DNA from: Hordeum vulgare subsp. vulgare
Taxonomy: Eukaryota; Streptophyta; Magnoliopsida; Poales; Poaceae
Direction of reading: 5' to 3'
Assembly (NCBI RefSeq): GCF_904849725.1
Contig: NC_058519.1
Location: 23,791,267 to 23,855,266, forward strand
Length of the DNA stretch: 64,000 nucleotides
The notes beneath the pieces were generated by a model. The model saw only the letters and a program-made list of their open reading frames with translations, did not search any database and was not told the DNA's origin. Made by a program: the position numbers and the translations under genes. Positions 10,347-21,267 of this stretch are shown one piece after another (position 1 is the stretch's first letter; every line of letters begins with the position of its first letter).

Positions 10347-13300
10347 ACCTCGAAGAGGAAGAACTTCTCGAAGATATAATCAAAGACGGCCCCGACGTTG
10401 AACCAGCTGAATCTCCGTCGTCATATCTAAACCACGACGTTGGAATGGAGGTCGAGCGACACGAAGATGAAGCCGATGGGGCAGGAGATAGGTCCAATGA
10501 CGGAGAAGGTGATAGCTCCACTGATGGAGAAGCCGGTGAAGAAATAATAAAGTCCGGCGAGGTATACATATGAAGTTCGACAATCACTTGTAATATGTGA
10601 AAAATATTGGAGATAGCTCTATATTGTATACATATATATTCATTTGACGAATGTTTCTCCTAGGCCTCCATATCGAGCAAAACTACGAAACGAGGCCCGA
10701 CTAGAAAGTTGGATTCACGGACGCATTACACCTTTGAGGTGATATTTCCTACAGGCGAACCCAAGCTTCCTAAGAATGCTGCTGACACATTCAAGAAGCA
10801 ATGCGGAGTTTTCGTTAGGGATCACGTCCCGATCAGCGTTCGGGAGTGGAACAAGCGCAAAGGGGCAGCCGATAGTGACTATGTCGCCGAAAGGTACAAA
10901 GATAATCTTTGGAATGATCTCATGTCACATTTCAACCTGCCAGAATGTGAGAATGAAGACGCCGCAGACAAACTGAGGGCCAAAGTCAAGCAGTAGACTC
11001 TGAAGAAGATGGCCGAACTATTCCGTAGCTGGAAGAAGAAGCTATGGAAAAACTATCTGAAGACAAAGAAAGTGCTAGTATTCGAGGGGTATCTAGCCAA
11101 GCAGGCGAATCACTAGAAGGCATTTCAAGAGTACAAGGAGTCAGAAGATGCCCAGGCATTATCAGAAAAGAACAAGATAAATGCCGACAAGAAGAAATAT
11201 CACCACAAGCTGGGGCCAGGGGGCTATGATACTGCCATCCCAAAGTGGGATAAGAAAGGGCAAGATCTGATAGATAAAGGCATCGTACCTGAACCACTCC
11301 GTGATGAGTGGGAATTGAGAGCAAGAAATTGGTTCCTTGCGCATGGTGGGTCGTACGACGAAAAAACAGGGGACCTCATCTGCAATGACGGTCTTAGGAT
11401 ACCCAGGGAGAATTGGAAAAGGATAGTGAAAGAAATTAAGGAGGGAAAAAGAAAGTTCACTGCATATAGAGAGAAAGATTTGCTCACACTGGTCCTCGAC
11501 AATGACGAACATGGAGGACGAACGCGAGGCTTCGGTCCTTCTTACCCGTGGTGGCTTGGGTTTGCCAGAGACCAAGACACTTACAGAAGCCGAGAGAGAG
11601 CAAAGAAGCGGCAGCACGATGAGGAGAATGACAAGTTCAACCAGTTGCTTGTCAGGATTAATGAGCAACAGAAGCAGATTGATGAGCTTAGAGGAGTACC
11701 GCGCCAGGAAGATGCTGCACTTGATATTACCGGCGCCCATCTAAGCGGAAAAGCAGCGTGGCTGAATCTGAGGCCCCGCCCGACGATGCACGAAGAATGA
11801 TAGAGGGAGGTCCCGGCTACCCCGTGGATGGAATCAAGGAGTCAACATCATGTGAACTCCATCAGAAATTCAAGAACATATCCATGAAGGTGGCCGTCGG
11901 ACAAGCTTTACCTTCTGGCCCTGATGCACGCTGGCATGGCCGTGAGATTCCAACTGGCTTTGCTAAAGTCGGGGTGGATGAAATCATGACGGGGTTTAAT
12001 GATATGGAGCTCGACATAGCTGGACCTAAAGATGAGAGGACACTCGGAGAAGTACTGGGTGGAGTCATCCTATGGGACAAGAACTACATCAAGCATACAG
12101 GGTCGGCCCCAAGGACAACACCGCCTCCGAGTCGTCGCAGGTCACCTACACCTCCATTACCTCCAAGCCCTCCACATGACGTCGGCCAACACAACACGAG
12201 TCCATCTCGATCACCGCCGCCGGACTTGGGTCGTCCGTCTCCGCCGCCGCCCGCACAGGATACTAAGCGGAAGCGTGCCAGCAAGAACGCTCCGTCGATG
12301 ATTTCTAAGCGACGGAGCTCCCCAAAGCGCAAACCGTCGCCCCTCCCAAAGGTACCTCATGTTAATCTTCCTATCAGACCTTATGATCGTACCCCCGAGG
12401 AAAACGCCAGGATAGCAAAGGAACAACATGATGCGCAGATGAAAAAGAAGGAACCCGAGCCCCGCCCGGAATACACCGAGAAGCAAATAGCATGGGCAAA
12501 AGACTTCATAACCCTTCCATCACAGTATGGCTTACACTATAAGCCTGATGACTATACACGCACATTGTAGAAGGAAGTGAAAAAGGGCAGCTCACGTGCA
12601 AGTGCAAGTGGGAGCAAATCAAGTTCAACTACAAGCAAGAAGAAATCAGACGTTCCTCAGCTTGGACAACAGGCCAAACAGTCGATCCCACCCCTCAAGG
12701 TGTTAACCGAGAATGTTCCCCCTCCGGTGCAGGGGCAAGCTTTTGAAAGAGCAAAGGCGTTGGCGGCTGAATGTGGTATCTCGGTTGAAGATTTGCTGGC
12801 TTCCCAAGACGACAGGATACCCAAGGCTGTGGTAGCCCCTAAGCCACAGTTTGTCATGGGAGAGCCTTTGGTCAGCAAAGATGATCTCCCAACAAATATG
12901 CGTTACTTGCATAAATGGTACTTAAGTGAATCAAAGAATGGGAGAACGATGATCGTGCTGAGTGTCCCACGGGAGTACTACGGCCGCTCCGAAGAAATCC
13001 ATATCGACTTTGATGAACTCTTCCAGATGTACAATGGCGACGCCCTCGACAAATCGCTTATGAGTTGCTACTGTCTGTAAATTTTTCAATTCGTTGTCTA
13101 CATATAACTTATTTAGTTATTTCAATTTATTGTCTATATATAACTTGTACTCTATTATGCAGAATGAAGATTCTGGATTGTAAAAGTAAGAGCATCCTAA
13201 ATATTGGGTTTATTGACCCAGATAAAATACATATAGCGACGCTAACTGATAAACCCAAGGAGACGGAGGAAAACCTTTTAAGGTTTCTAATAGATCAAAA

Positions 13301-13393
13301 TTTCTGTGACCACATACTGTTTCCATACAACTTCAGGTGAGGGTCTTTACTCTGTTGTGTCCATTCACTTATAAGTGTAATTGATAAGTTACT

Positions 13394-13465
<72 letters not shown>

Positions 13466-14161
13466 TGTGCAGCTTTCATTGGATTCTATTGGACATTCAA
13501 ATTGATAAGGGAAAAGTTGATGCCTTCGACCCATTATCGAGACCCTTGGAACAGTTCTAAAGCCTGCAGGACATGCTCCAAGGGTAATTTTAATCATTCT
13601 TGCGCTCTATCGGTCTCTTTCGATGATTTTCTGATATATCAATTAATGAAAAACTTAGCAAATCATTATCCTTGTCGGGCAGGGTTTGGAAGCGGTTCAA
13701 GTGCGTGACTCCCGGTAACTTTCCTGAGAAGCTGACCTTTAGAGCGGCTCAGGTAAGTAGTAGTATGATATACTTCTATTAATTTTCAATGCATTTATGA
13801 TGCTAGATTATTATTTTGATTATATATATTCTATTCTCGTAAAGTGCGACCAGCAGCCACGGGGAACACATCTATGCGGATACTATGTTTGCGAGACCAT
13901 TCGCACGTTTACCTCTGAGCTCAAGGATCACAGATTCGACGTAAGCAATGAACATTCACACCTCTATTTTTACCCGTCATTCTTTGTTATCATGATTGAT
14001 ATTCATATTCATCTCCTCTTCTTATATAGCACACGGCCATGAGGACGAAGGTCCTACCAGAGCAACGCGCGATTGCTGTTGCAGAGGAGCTTGCGGGATT
14101 TCTGAGGACGGAAGCTATAGAGCTCAAAGGACGATTTAGTGTAGCTAAGGGTCATTACTGA
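10347..14161 (+). pseudogene. TNP1-like CACTA protein with C-terminal Ulp1-type protease, broken
   Basis: Exons inferred from GT-AG sites: to 10561; 10664-13076; 13163-13336; 13473-13583; 13683-13752; 13845-13940; 14030-14161. The large exon has a basic N-terminal part (RGPTRKLDSRTHYTFEV, KDNLWNDLMSHF), a Pro/Ser-rich middle and charged KKKEPEPRPEYTEKQ. The last five exons look like a Ulp1/C48 SUMO-protease fold, with His in FHWILLDIQ, Asp in VDAFDPLS and Cys in GTHLCGYYVCE. Breaks: the start-codon region is lost by a deletion of about 167 bp relative to copy 2; TAG for Trp at about 10994 and 11114; a 1-bp deletion near 11737; TAG at 12568-12570. In plants similar accessory proteins bind subterminal repeats; the protease role is unknown. 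Confidence 0.75.
13395..13462. repeat. (CA)n(TA)n microsatellite in an intron
   Basis: About 17 CA units then about 12 TA units; the same site in copy 2 (57846-57873) has only a few of each. Confidence 0.95.
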
Positions 14162-14429
14162 TGTTCGTCCATGTAATCGAATAGACGGGCTCTAGTCCCG
14201 ATAATTCAGATCTCCATATAATTGTATATATATGCTCGCTTGTAAGATAAGTTAATCTTATATATATATATATGCATAATTATTTCTATTTAAATTATAT
14301 GAAAACTAATTTCCGAACACCAAACGAGGCATCACGTTAATCTCCCGAACACCTAAACCCTAAAATCCTAAAACCCAAAAATAATTTCATTCAAAAAAAA
14401 AAACCAAAACCAGCAAAATCTGAAAATCT

Positions 14430-14635
14430 TTAGTCCCGGTCCGTGTAACGAACCGGGACTAAAGGGCCTATCCCTGGAGCGCTACGAGACGCCCACGTGG
14501 AGCACCTTTAGTCCCGGCTTGTAAGAGGGCCGGGACGAAAGGTTAGGCCTTTAGTCCCGTCCCTTTAGTCCCGGTTGGTGAACCGGGACTAAAGCCCCTT
14601 ACGGGCCAGGGCTAAAGGCCCCGTCCCCACTAGTG
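14430..14635. repeat. CACTA 1 right subterminal repeats and TIR
   Basis: Repeated CTTTAGTCCCGG / CCGGGACTAAAG pairs, ending GTCCCCACTAGTG at 14635. Confidence 0.85.
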
Positions 14636-14638
14636 ACA

Positions 14639-14960
14639 CTATTTATGATATTATATTTAAATAAAAAATAATCAACGTAGCCAGGATGATCTAGTACTAG
14701 GCTGGTAAAAAGTAATCACTCTAGGTTGTAGTGCGAAGTACACGAGCCTTTGTACACGTCATTGTCCATGTGTATCGTTTAGCATGTGCTTGTTTACTTC
14801 TAAATTAAATCCATGTAGTATCTATATGTAAGACACATTAAAATATCTAGTATTTTGATTGCCAAGTGTTAAAAGTATTTAGTTGTGGTATTTTAAATAC
14901 TTAATGGTCTGATTTCAAATGTGTTTAGTTATCATAATACAATCACCTGGTTGTCGGGTT
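14639..14960. other. Intergenic, nothing recognised
   Basis: AT-rich DNA between CACTA 1 and the Tourist-like element. The first 40 bp probably continue dispersed repeat copy A. Confidence 0.5.
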
Positions 14961-15207
14961 TAAGGCCATGTTTGGTTCATAAGTCCTCGGACTTTTTTTA
15001 GTCCCAACTTATAAGTCCTAAGTCCCTAAAAAGTTCCTATCTGTTTGGTTCCTAGGACTTAACATGGGCTAAAAGACCATATTACAACTATAAGCCCCTA
15101 ATAAGACTTTCCTTAAGAGTCTTATTTCATAAGTCCCAAATGCCCACTTTAAGTCCCTACAAGTCCCTCATGTTTGGTTTAGATGGGAATTAAAAAGACT
15201 TATAAGT

Positions 15208-16362
15208 TCTAAATAATAATAAAGAGGCTATTGCTTCCGTCGGAAAACCCACCGCGGCATTTTTATAAAAATCCCCTGTAATTTTTGTTATTTAACCCGC
15301 GCTCCATCATTTATCTGCAACGCAAAAGGAAAAAACGATTCGCTGCAAAAATTATACCCGTACCCATCGCCTCCTCCCGTCGACCCTGGGCCACCCTGGC
15401 TTGTGCCCAGGCCGCCGCCACACCACTCGCCGCCGCGGCCGACCTCAACCGCCATCGCTGCCGATCTCAACCTACCCGCCTCCGTGGTCGTACCTCTCCC
15501 CGCTCACTGCCCTCGTTGCGGCGCTCGAGCGCATCGCATCGACCCTGGTCCACCCTAGCCTGTGCCCAGGTTGCTGCCACACCACTCGCCGCCGCGGCCG
15601 ACCTCAACCACCACTGTTGTCGATCTCAACCCACCCGCCTCTGCGGCCGTACCTCTGCCCGCTTGCTGCCCCCGTTTCGGCGCTCGAGCACAGCTTCTGG
15701 ATCAAATGAACGCGAGAGCTACAGTGACTGGGAATGATGCGTTTGCTCGACGTAGAACGGCGGCGGCGCGCGGATAAGGCGCGGCGGAGCGAAGTACTTG
15801 CAGGTGGAGGCGGGCCTCCATGGCTCACACGGGGAACTCCGAGGTTATGGCGCGGCAACGGCGACTCCTTATGGCCAGATAGAGGCGCCTAACCCTTGCT
15901 CCCCTCATCGTATCCCCTCCTCTGGCAGGAACTCATTATCTAATGAGATCCCCTCCCCATGCCTCCAACCGTGTGCCAAGCACCGGCAAGAAATTTTGTT
16001 TTGTGGGGATTTGTTTGCTGATGAATGAATGTATTGAATGTAAGATTGCATTGTTGTAGAGAGAGAGAATGGAACACCACCTTCAGTTTGTCATCTGATC
16101 TCATATTCTCTACCCCATGAGTGAAATAAGATAACAGTCCATTGATCAATTCACGTAGCCTCTTTGTTTTGCTTTGCTTGTCCCGCTCAATTTATCATCA
16201 TGGTGGAATTAATAATGGACGGGGTGATTTCTCAACAAAATATGATAGGACTGACTACATTAGTTAGTTAGCTTATTATTTTAATAAATCAAAATGATTA
16301 TAAAAAGATTAAAAGCGTGTGGTGTTTTTTTCTCCCGTTGCAACGCACGGGCCCTTTTGCTA
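15208..16362 (+). mobile_element. Helitron-like insertion
   Basis: Starts TCTAAATAATAATAAAGAGG. Near the right end is the hairpin CCCGTTGCAACGCACGGG followed by CCCTTTTGCTAT, much like grass Helitron 3' ends (hairpin then CTRR). The final bases and the A/T target context are not canonical. TATAAGTT occurs on both sides (15201-15208, 16361-16368), which may be a duplication or a motif of the host element. No helicase is encoded, so it would be non-autonomous. Confidence 0.5.
15381..15698. repeat. 159-bp tandem duplication, GC-rich
   Basis: CGACCCTGG-CCACCCT begins units at 15381 and 15540. Both contain CACCACTCGCCGCCGCGGCC. They sit inside the Helitron-like insertion and produce ORFs of doubtful meaning. 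Confidence 0.85.
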
Positions 16363-16593
16363 TAAGTTTTAAGTCTCTAATAAGTCCCTGTAACCAAACA
16401 CCCCCTAAAAATACCTAGCTGTTGCCTGTGGGGAAGGCAAAATAAAGGTTTAGAGAAGCAGGCTTAAATATGTCAAACAGGCAACATCTAAACCAGCTAG
16501 TTAATTAAAAGGCTCAAGATAAAACCAAATTTCTATTGAAACTGTACTAGATAACATCATAATTTCGATACATACTGCAATGACATTGGGCAG

Positions 16594-17778
16594 CTAGAAC
16601 TCCGGAGGGAGAAGCCACATAAGACCCTTATAGTGACCAGTAATGTTATACGAGTAGTAAGTACTAGTAATGTAATATCCTATTGACTTGATCCTGTCCA
16701 CTCCATTGATTCCTTTGTCTTTCCTACAATACAAATGTTCTTTGTAGTTACATCTCATCAGTTGCACATCGTTACAGATCATTTTACTCTCGCCTCGTAA
16801 ATTGATATGGTTGTAGTAGATGTGGTTTCTCTCTACTCCGCCGCGCCGATCTGCTGGCACGTACATCATTTTGGAGGACATGGTACTAAGGAACAAGGCA
16901 TGGTCGTCTAATGTAGTCACTTCTGCCCAGCTGTAGCCGTGACACGTATTTTTAGTTAGCTCAAACACCTTGAAGAAAACCGTGTTCTGCAGCACTGTCC
17001 ACTGGGCTCTTTTGGCCATCAACATCCTGTCGCCATGCTTGAAAATGTAGCTCATGTCGCGGGATCCCACGCACATGGGTAGCTGGCTCATGTTCAATTC
17101 GTAGGTGATGCTGACCACCAGATCACTTCTCTTGGTCATGCTAATGGTGTACATGTGTAGCCTGCGAGGGAGGCCGCCAAGTAGGCCACAGATCTTCCCA
17201 TCGTAGAAAGCGATGTCGTCGTAACGGTGATCCTTTCTCGACCTCCACCAATCATGGTTGCGGCATCCAACTTTGCACACTCCCAACCCGTCTGCGAGCA
17301 CGGCGGCAAGGATGCAGCGGTTCAGCGTGGGGCGATCCGAGCACACTAGCTTGTCGATCCATGGCGTGGCCCGTTGCTTGGCGGAGAGTGGCGCCTCGAC
17401 GCCGGAGAAGGCATTGACAATCGCGAGCGAGTTGTTAGAGTTATCATCACCACCGCGAGAGGATGCGGCCGCGACCCAGCCTCCGTCGTGGAAGCCGACG
17501 AGCCTGTTGTGGACTGCGTCGGGCGGCAGCGGAACGCTCAATGGCACACCGTCCATGGGGCAGAGAACGCACATCGTGCCGTCTTGATATCTCGCGAAGA
17601 TGAGCCACGGCAAAGTCGGCGCCGGCTGTTGCCGTGACTTGACGACGCGCCATGAGCGGCAGACCGCGGTGAAGCGGACGCGGTCGAGCGGAGACACGAT
17701 CCGGCCGTAGACCTCGCCGAGGAGGTCTGCCGGGAGCTTGGACCACGTATCATCGGACGTGCTCAGATGGGACGCCAT
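16594..17778 (-). CDS. F-box protein with DUF295-like C-terminus
   Basis: One uninterrupted exon of 394 residues. The F-box lies at residues 11-47 (WSKLPADLLGEVYGRI, RFTAVCRSWR). The middle carries the Trp/Pro pattern LPWLIFARYQDGTM that opens the beta-rich C-terminal half of grass F-box/DUF295 proteins, and near the C-terminus is GGVERNHIYYNH, matching their usual G-x-x-x-N-x-IYF signature. Such proteins are substrate adaptors of SCF (Skp1-Cullin-F-box) ubiquitin ligases; the target is unknown. ATG at 17778 is chosen because the F-box begins 10 residues later and a TATATAT lies 155 bp upstream. A decayed paralogue is at 31541-31787 on the same strand. The family is large and fast-evolving in grasses, so expression is uncertain. 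Confidence 0.85.
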   Translation of the reverse strand: MASHLSTSDDTWSKLPADLLGEVYGRIVSPLDRVRFTAVCRSWRVVKSRQQPAPTLPWLIFARYQDGTMCVLCPMDGVPLSVPLPPDAVHNRLVGFHDGGWVAAASSRGGDDNSNNSLAIVNAFSGVEAPLSAKQRATPWIDKLVCSDRPTLNRCILAAVLADGLGVCKVGCRNHDWWRSRKDHRYDDIAFYDGKICGLLGGLPRRLHMYTISMTKRSDLVVSITYELNMSQLPMCVGSRDMSYIFKHGDRMLMAKRAQWTVLQNTVFFKVFELTKNTCHGYSWAEVTTLDDHALFLSTMSSKMMYVPADRRGGVERNHIYYNHINLRGESKMICNDVQLMRCNYKEHLYCRKDKGINGVDRIKSIGYYITSTYYSYNITGHYKGLMWLLPPEF

Positions 17779-18422
17779 CTTCCTCGTTCTCGATTTTGCG
17801 GATGGATTTGTGCGGTGGCCTGTGGGGATCGATGTCGTAGCTAGGTTTGGCAGCTAAGGATGTGGTGAAATTACCAACGTATGTACTCCTTTTTCCGTCG
17901 GGGCCACGTAAACCGAGAACAATCACGTCCATATATACCCAAAGAAACGTATTTTAGAGAAAAAAAACTATTATATTATTGGCTTTTCTTTTCCTTTTAA
18001 CAAAAATGCAGGGTCAATCGCACAACTACGCGCATTGGGCAAGAAATTTTATACTACTTACAACAACAACAACAATAAAAACTAATCCTATAGTAGCAAG
18101 ACAAGTTAAGGTAGGATAAAGATAAAACACATAAGATCTCGCAACCAATTCATTGAGCTAGGAGCGATTTTAATGTCTTACCCCCTGTTTTCATATGAGA
18201 GTTAAGAGCAGATAATACATCAAAACCATAAATCTTATTAATTAATAATAAATGCGTTTAAGACATATTTAGATGTGACATAGTTATTGCATATGTAAAT
18301 GATTAGATCAAGTATAAAAAAAAGGAAAAAAAACATACGAATCTTCACGTAAGGTCAATGATAAAGTATTTAAATATGCAATACTTGTCTCACATCCAAA
18401 TGTGTTCTAACAAAACCGATTA
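17779..18422 (-). promoter_or_regulatory. 5' flank of the F-box gene
   Basis: TATA-like GGGTATATATGG on the minus strand at 17930-17941. Further out is AT-rich DNA with an ACAACAACAACAATAA run (18061-18076) and no gene. Confidence 0.4.
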
Positions 18423-18689
18423 ATAATTTAAGAGGTAATAACACCACTAGTGCCTAAACTTGTCATCGATGATCATTTTAGTGTATGAACTTGAAAAATA
18501 CATTGATCTAGTTCTATAACTTGGCTGTATGGTTCAAATCACGCTCGGATACATATGTACTGCTGACTAGGCATGTCAGCATGGCGTGAGGCCCATTTGC
18601 AGCGACAAACAAACTTACATAAAAAGTGTGTACGACTCAATGACCATCAGGTCCCACCTGCCAGTAAACAACTGAAATTAATAAAATAT

Positions 18690-18756
18690 AAAGATATCCC
18701 GGTATTCGAACAGACGACCTTTATGCTACCAATGACCTGTGCCAACCACATAATCA
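18690..18756 (-). other. tRNA-like module in the left arm of Mutator-like element 1
   Basis: On the minus strand GTGGTTGGCACAGG is followed about 25 bp on by CTGTTCGAATACCGGG, resembling Pol III A and B boxes. No acceptor stem was found, so it is not called a tRNA gene. Confidence 0.4.
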
Positions 18757-19608
18757 AGGTAAGTTTGTTGTGTACCACACACTGCTCCTATTTATTTAAC
18801 TAACTCCATCGTGGAGTTAAATGGGTTGCAATCAATGCCACCCATTTTCCGCATGTTAGTTATTTTCCTTCCTTAGTAATTACAAAAGTATTCAAACTAT
18901 AATTACAATATTAAAAAACATTCAATTTAATTTAAAAAATTCGTAATTTACATAATAATAATCAATTAATGAAACATTGTTGGAATTTTTAAAAGAATTT
19001 TTGTATACAATAAAATAATTTTACAAATTTTAAAAATGTATACATTTTGAATTGTTCATCTAATTTTCAAAATCTTCAATTTTAAAAGATATATCCACGT
19101 GCTCCCTTTTTGGAATTTTAGTTTTTTTTCCTTCTTATGTGACCCTTCCACATGTGTCCTATTTTTGTTTTTAGAAATTTTAGAACATACGTAAAATATT
19201 GTAATAGTAATCAAGATAAATCTAGAATCTTATTGTCTTAAAATATTTTTTTAACTATAAAAATGTATGTATAGTTTAAAATGTGTTAATTTAAATATAA
19301 GAATGTATAAAATCCTTGGGGCACACTAGGCTGTTATATATATTTTTATGGATATTTTAAAAATTATTTTCATTCAAAAATATATCTTTTGACAAACACA
19401 TTCACTTTATTAAAATACATGGACATTTTTTACAAGTAAAAATACATTTCCTAAAAGCATGAACACTTTATATACTACATGAATATCTTGTAATTTCCAA
19501 AATAAAAAAACAACTAATAGGTGGAATATGGGCTGCACTAACTTTACCCCATTTAACTTCACGGTCTTGTCAGGTAGATAAATTGTACTAGTGACGATGA
19601 ATAGACAA

Positions 19609-19682
19609 TAATTTTACCTCGTGGAAGTGGTTACGCAAGTTTTTGTGGAGCACAGTCCCCTGGTTCGAATCCCAGCCTAAAC
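19609..19682 (+). other. tRNA-like module in the right arm of Mutator-like element 1
   Basis: GAAGTGGTTACGCAAG then CTGGTTCGAATCCCAG (B-box consensus) in mirror position to the left module; the arms align. Degenerate, not a functional tRNA. Confidence 0.45.
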
Positions 19683-20076
19683 ATTTTTTTGTTTATTATA
19701 GTTGTTTACTAACATGTGGGACCTGATGGTCAGTGAGACACACTATTTGTGTCAGTCTATCCGGCACTGCAAGTAAGCCCTGCGCCATGATGACATGTCT
19801 AGTCAGCAATACATACGTATCTAGACATGAATTGAACCATATTGCCAAGTTTTGGAACAAATTCGATGTATTTTTTAAGTTTATGCACCAAAGTGAACAT
19901 CGATTGATAAGTTTTGGCACCATTGGTGTTATTACCTCATAATTTAATTAACTCGTATCTTCTTATCTTATATGTAATAATTTGCCTTGAGCAATGGATT
20001 TTATAATTGGCTGTAATAATAATTCCTGTTGCAGATTATTCAGTGAACTGGTTATAAAAATGGCGTATGGATACAC

Positions 20077-20725
20077 TGTTGAGTAAATAGGAAATTTTCC
20101 GAGTAGATTAATCCACAAAATAATAACTAGCATGGCATTGACTAGACTAATGACATGCTGATCTTGAGCTAACCTAGCACATACTACGCATATAGTGGAT
20201 ACATCTATGCAAACAAGTAGTACTGCTAGAATAAATACGAACAAGAGGATAAACAAGTCATACCCTCCAATCGGCCAGTTGGCCGTAGCAGCAGCAGCGG
20301 CGGCGGAGGCAGTATCCTCTGCCGTCTTCTTCTCGGCTTCCTCGCGGAGACGATCAGCTTCGCTTGGTGAAGACATGGCGATGACGAGGGCGACGCGGAC
20401 GTAGACGAAGCAGACGGACGGAGGCGAGCAGTCGCGTGATCGCTCCCCAAAAACCTAATCGCCCCTCTCCCGTACAGGAACCGGAGAGGCGAGGTTTCGG
20501 AGGCCTGCTCTCCCGTCGACCGTGTACGCGGTAAACGGGACGGAGTCGCCGGCGGCAGCAGCAGTTCAAGGAACGAACGCGTGAGGCAGATGTGATCTGA
20601 TTTCGTGACGGCTAGGCGGGGTGGGACTAAACTCCCACCACCTTGCCATGCCACCACCTACATGGGCCCTTGTAGATTTTCTGAAATTCTCTAATGGGCC
20701 TAAGGCCCACCTCCAAATTTCAACA
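20077..20725 (-). repeat. LTR C (3' LTR), promoter-deleted
   Basis: 649 bp. Compared with LTR A it lacks the segment between GGCTAG and CGGGGTGGGAC, which includes both TATA motifs, and it differs at the AAATAGGAAATTTTCC position. It still contains the LTR-borne ATG exon (20376 downward). Confidence 0.9.
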
Positions 20726-20735
20726 ATCCCCCACC
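20726..20735 (-). promoter_or_regulatory. Polypurine tract of internal region 1
   Basis: Minus strand GGTGGGGGAT abuts the 3' LTR start TGTTGAAA. The same tract is at 26072-26081 in front of LTR B. Confidence 0.75.
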
Positions 20736-21267
20736 AGATCTCAAGGGCACATCGTGTTCCCTCGTTCCAATCACTGTTTTAATATACCAGCATTTCAGTG
20801 AAGACCTGTTAAGGTTGAGCTTCACCTAGAACAAGTAGCTACACCCCTTCACAACTGAACAATGGACTATGCCTTGAATTGTCAGTTTGGCGTAAAGGAG
20901 CTTCACCACAAGTCTTACTAGTACTAGGCTGCCGAAGGTGACCCCTCGGGTGGAGCATATTAGTCACACTCCTGGCCTATTCATGAGTTTACTAGAGATC
21001 ACCCAAATCTCATAGACTGTGACCAGCAGTCAAGCTCATATAGGTGTGTTCCTCCAAAGATCGCTCTGTAGGACAGCATCTTGCTTACATATAAGCTTTA
21101 GAACACATTAAGACAGTAGTCATCCTACCATACAGTATCCGAGAGTATTGCATCTCCAACGGAGTGGGTTAGTAAAGTTACTCTCCTCAGTTCACCACTG
21201 GCTTGTTTTCCCAGGTCCTACTTCACGGGATCTCCGATCATATAGGTTAGGTTACTACCATGGCAAC

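Larger units (their letters stand above)
4667..14635 (+). mobile_element. CACTA DNA transposon, copy 1 (about 10 kb)
   Basis: Begins CACTAGTGG at 4667 and ends in CACTAGTG at 14635. The 3-bp flanks are both ACA (4664-4666 and 14636-14638), the target-duplication size of CACTA/En-Spm elements. Both ends carry many copies of TTTAGTCCCGG in direct and inverted orientation. In order inside: an intact exonuclease-like gene, tandem-repeat noncoding DNA, an internal promoter block, purine-rich repeats, a small broken ORF, and a broken TNP1-like/Ulp1 gene. No TNP2-type catalytic transposase was found, so I infer it moved with help from another element. It is parallel to the copy at 48560-59038. Confidence 0.93.
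14964..16405. mobile_element. Tourist/PIF-Harbinger-like element with nested insertion
   Basis: Left end GGCCATGTTTGGTTC, right end GTAACCAAACACCCCC, forming imperfect terminal inverted repeats. Both are flanked by TAA (14961-14963, 16406-16408), the 3-bp target duplication of Tourist elements. The body is full of ATAAGTCC/GGACTTAT words. It is split by foreign sequence from about 15208 to 16362. Confidence 0.75.
18432..19938. mobile_element. Mutator-like element 1, non-autonomous
   Basis: Both ends begin GAGGTAATAACACCA and the inverted arms extend about 250 bp (18432-18680 against 19700-19938, with substitutions). Exact 9-bp flanks ATAATTTAA at 18423-18431 and 19939-19947 are the size expected of Mutator-family target duplications. 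The interior is AT-rich with no transposase or supported gene. The arms contain inverted tRNA-like modules. Confidence 0.88.

Noticed and set aside
19609..19682. A real tRNA gene
   Set aside because: B box is good but there is no paired acceptor stem or anticodon arm, and it lies in a transposon arm.
19963..20376. 137-codon minus-strand ORF at LTR C
   Set aside because: It is the LTR-borne first exon plus intron running off the LTR into host flank; not a separate gene.
20195..20404. Plus-strand ORF with an alanine run, repeated at 25331 and 30677
   Set aside because: Antisense of the GC-rich LTR exon, repeated only because the LTR is.
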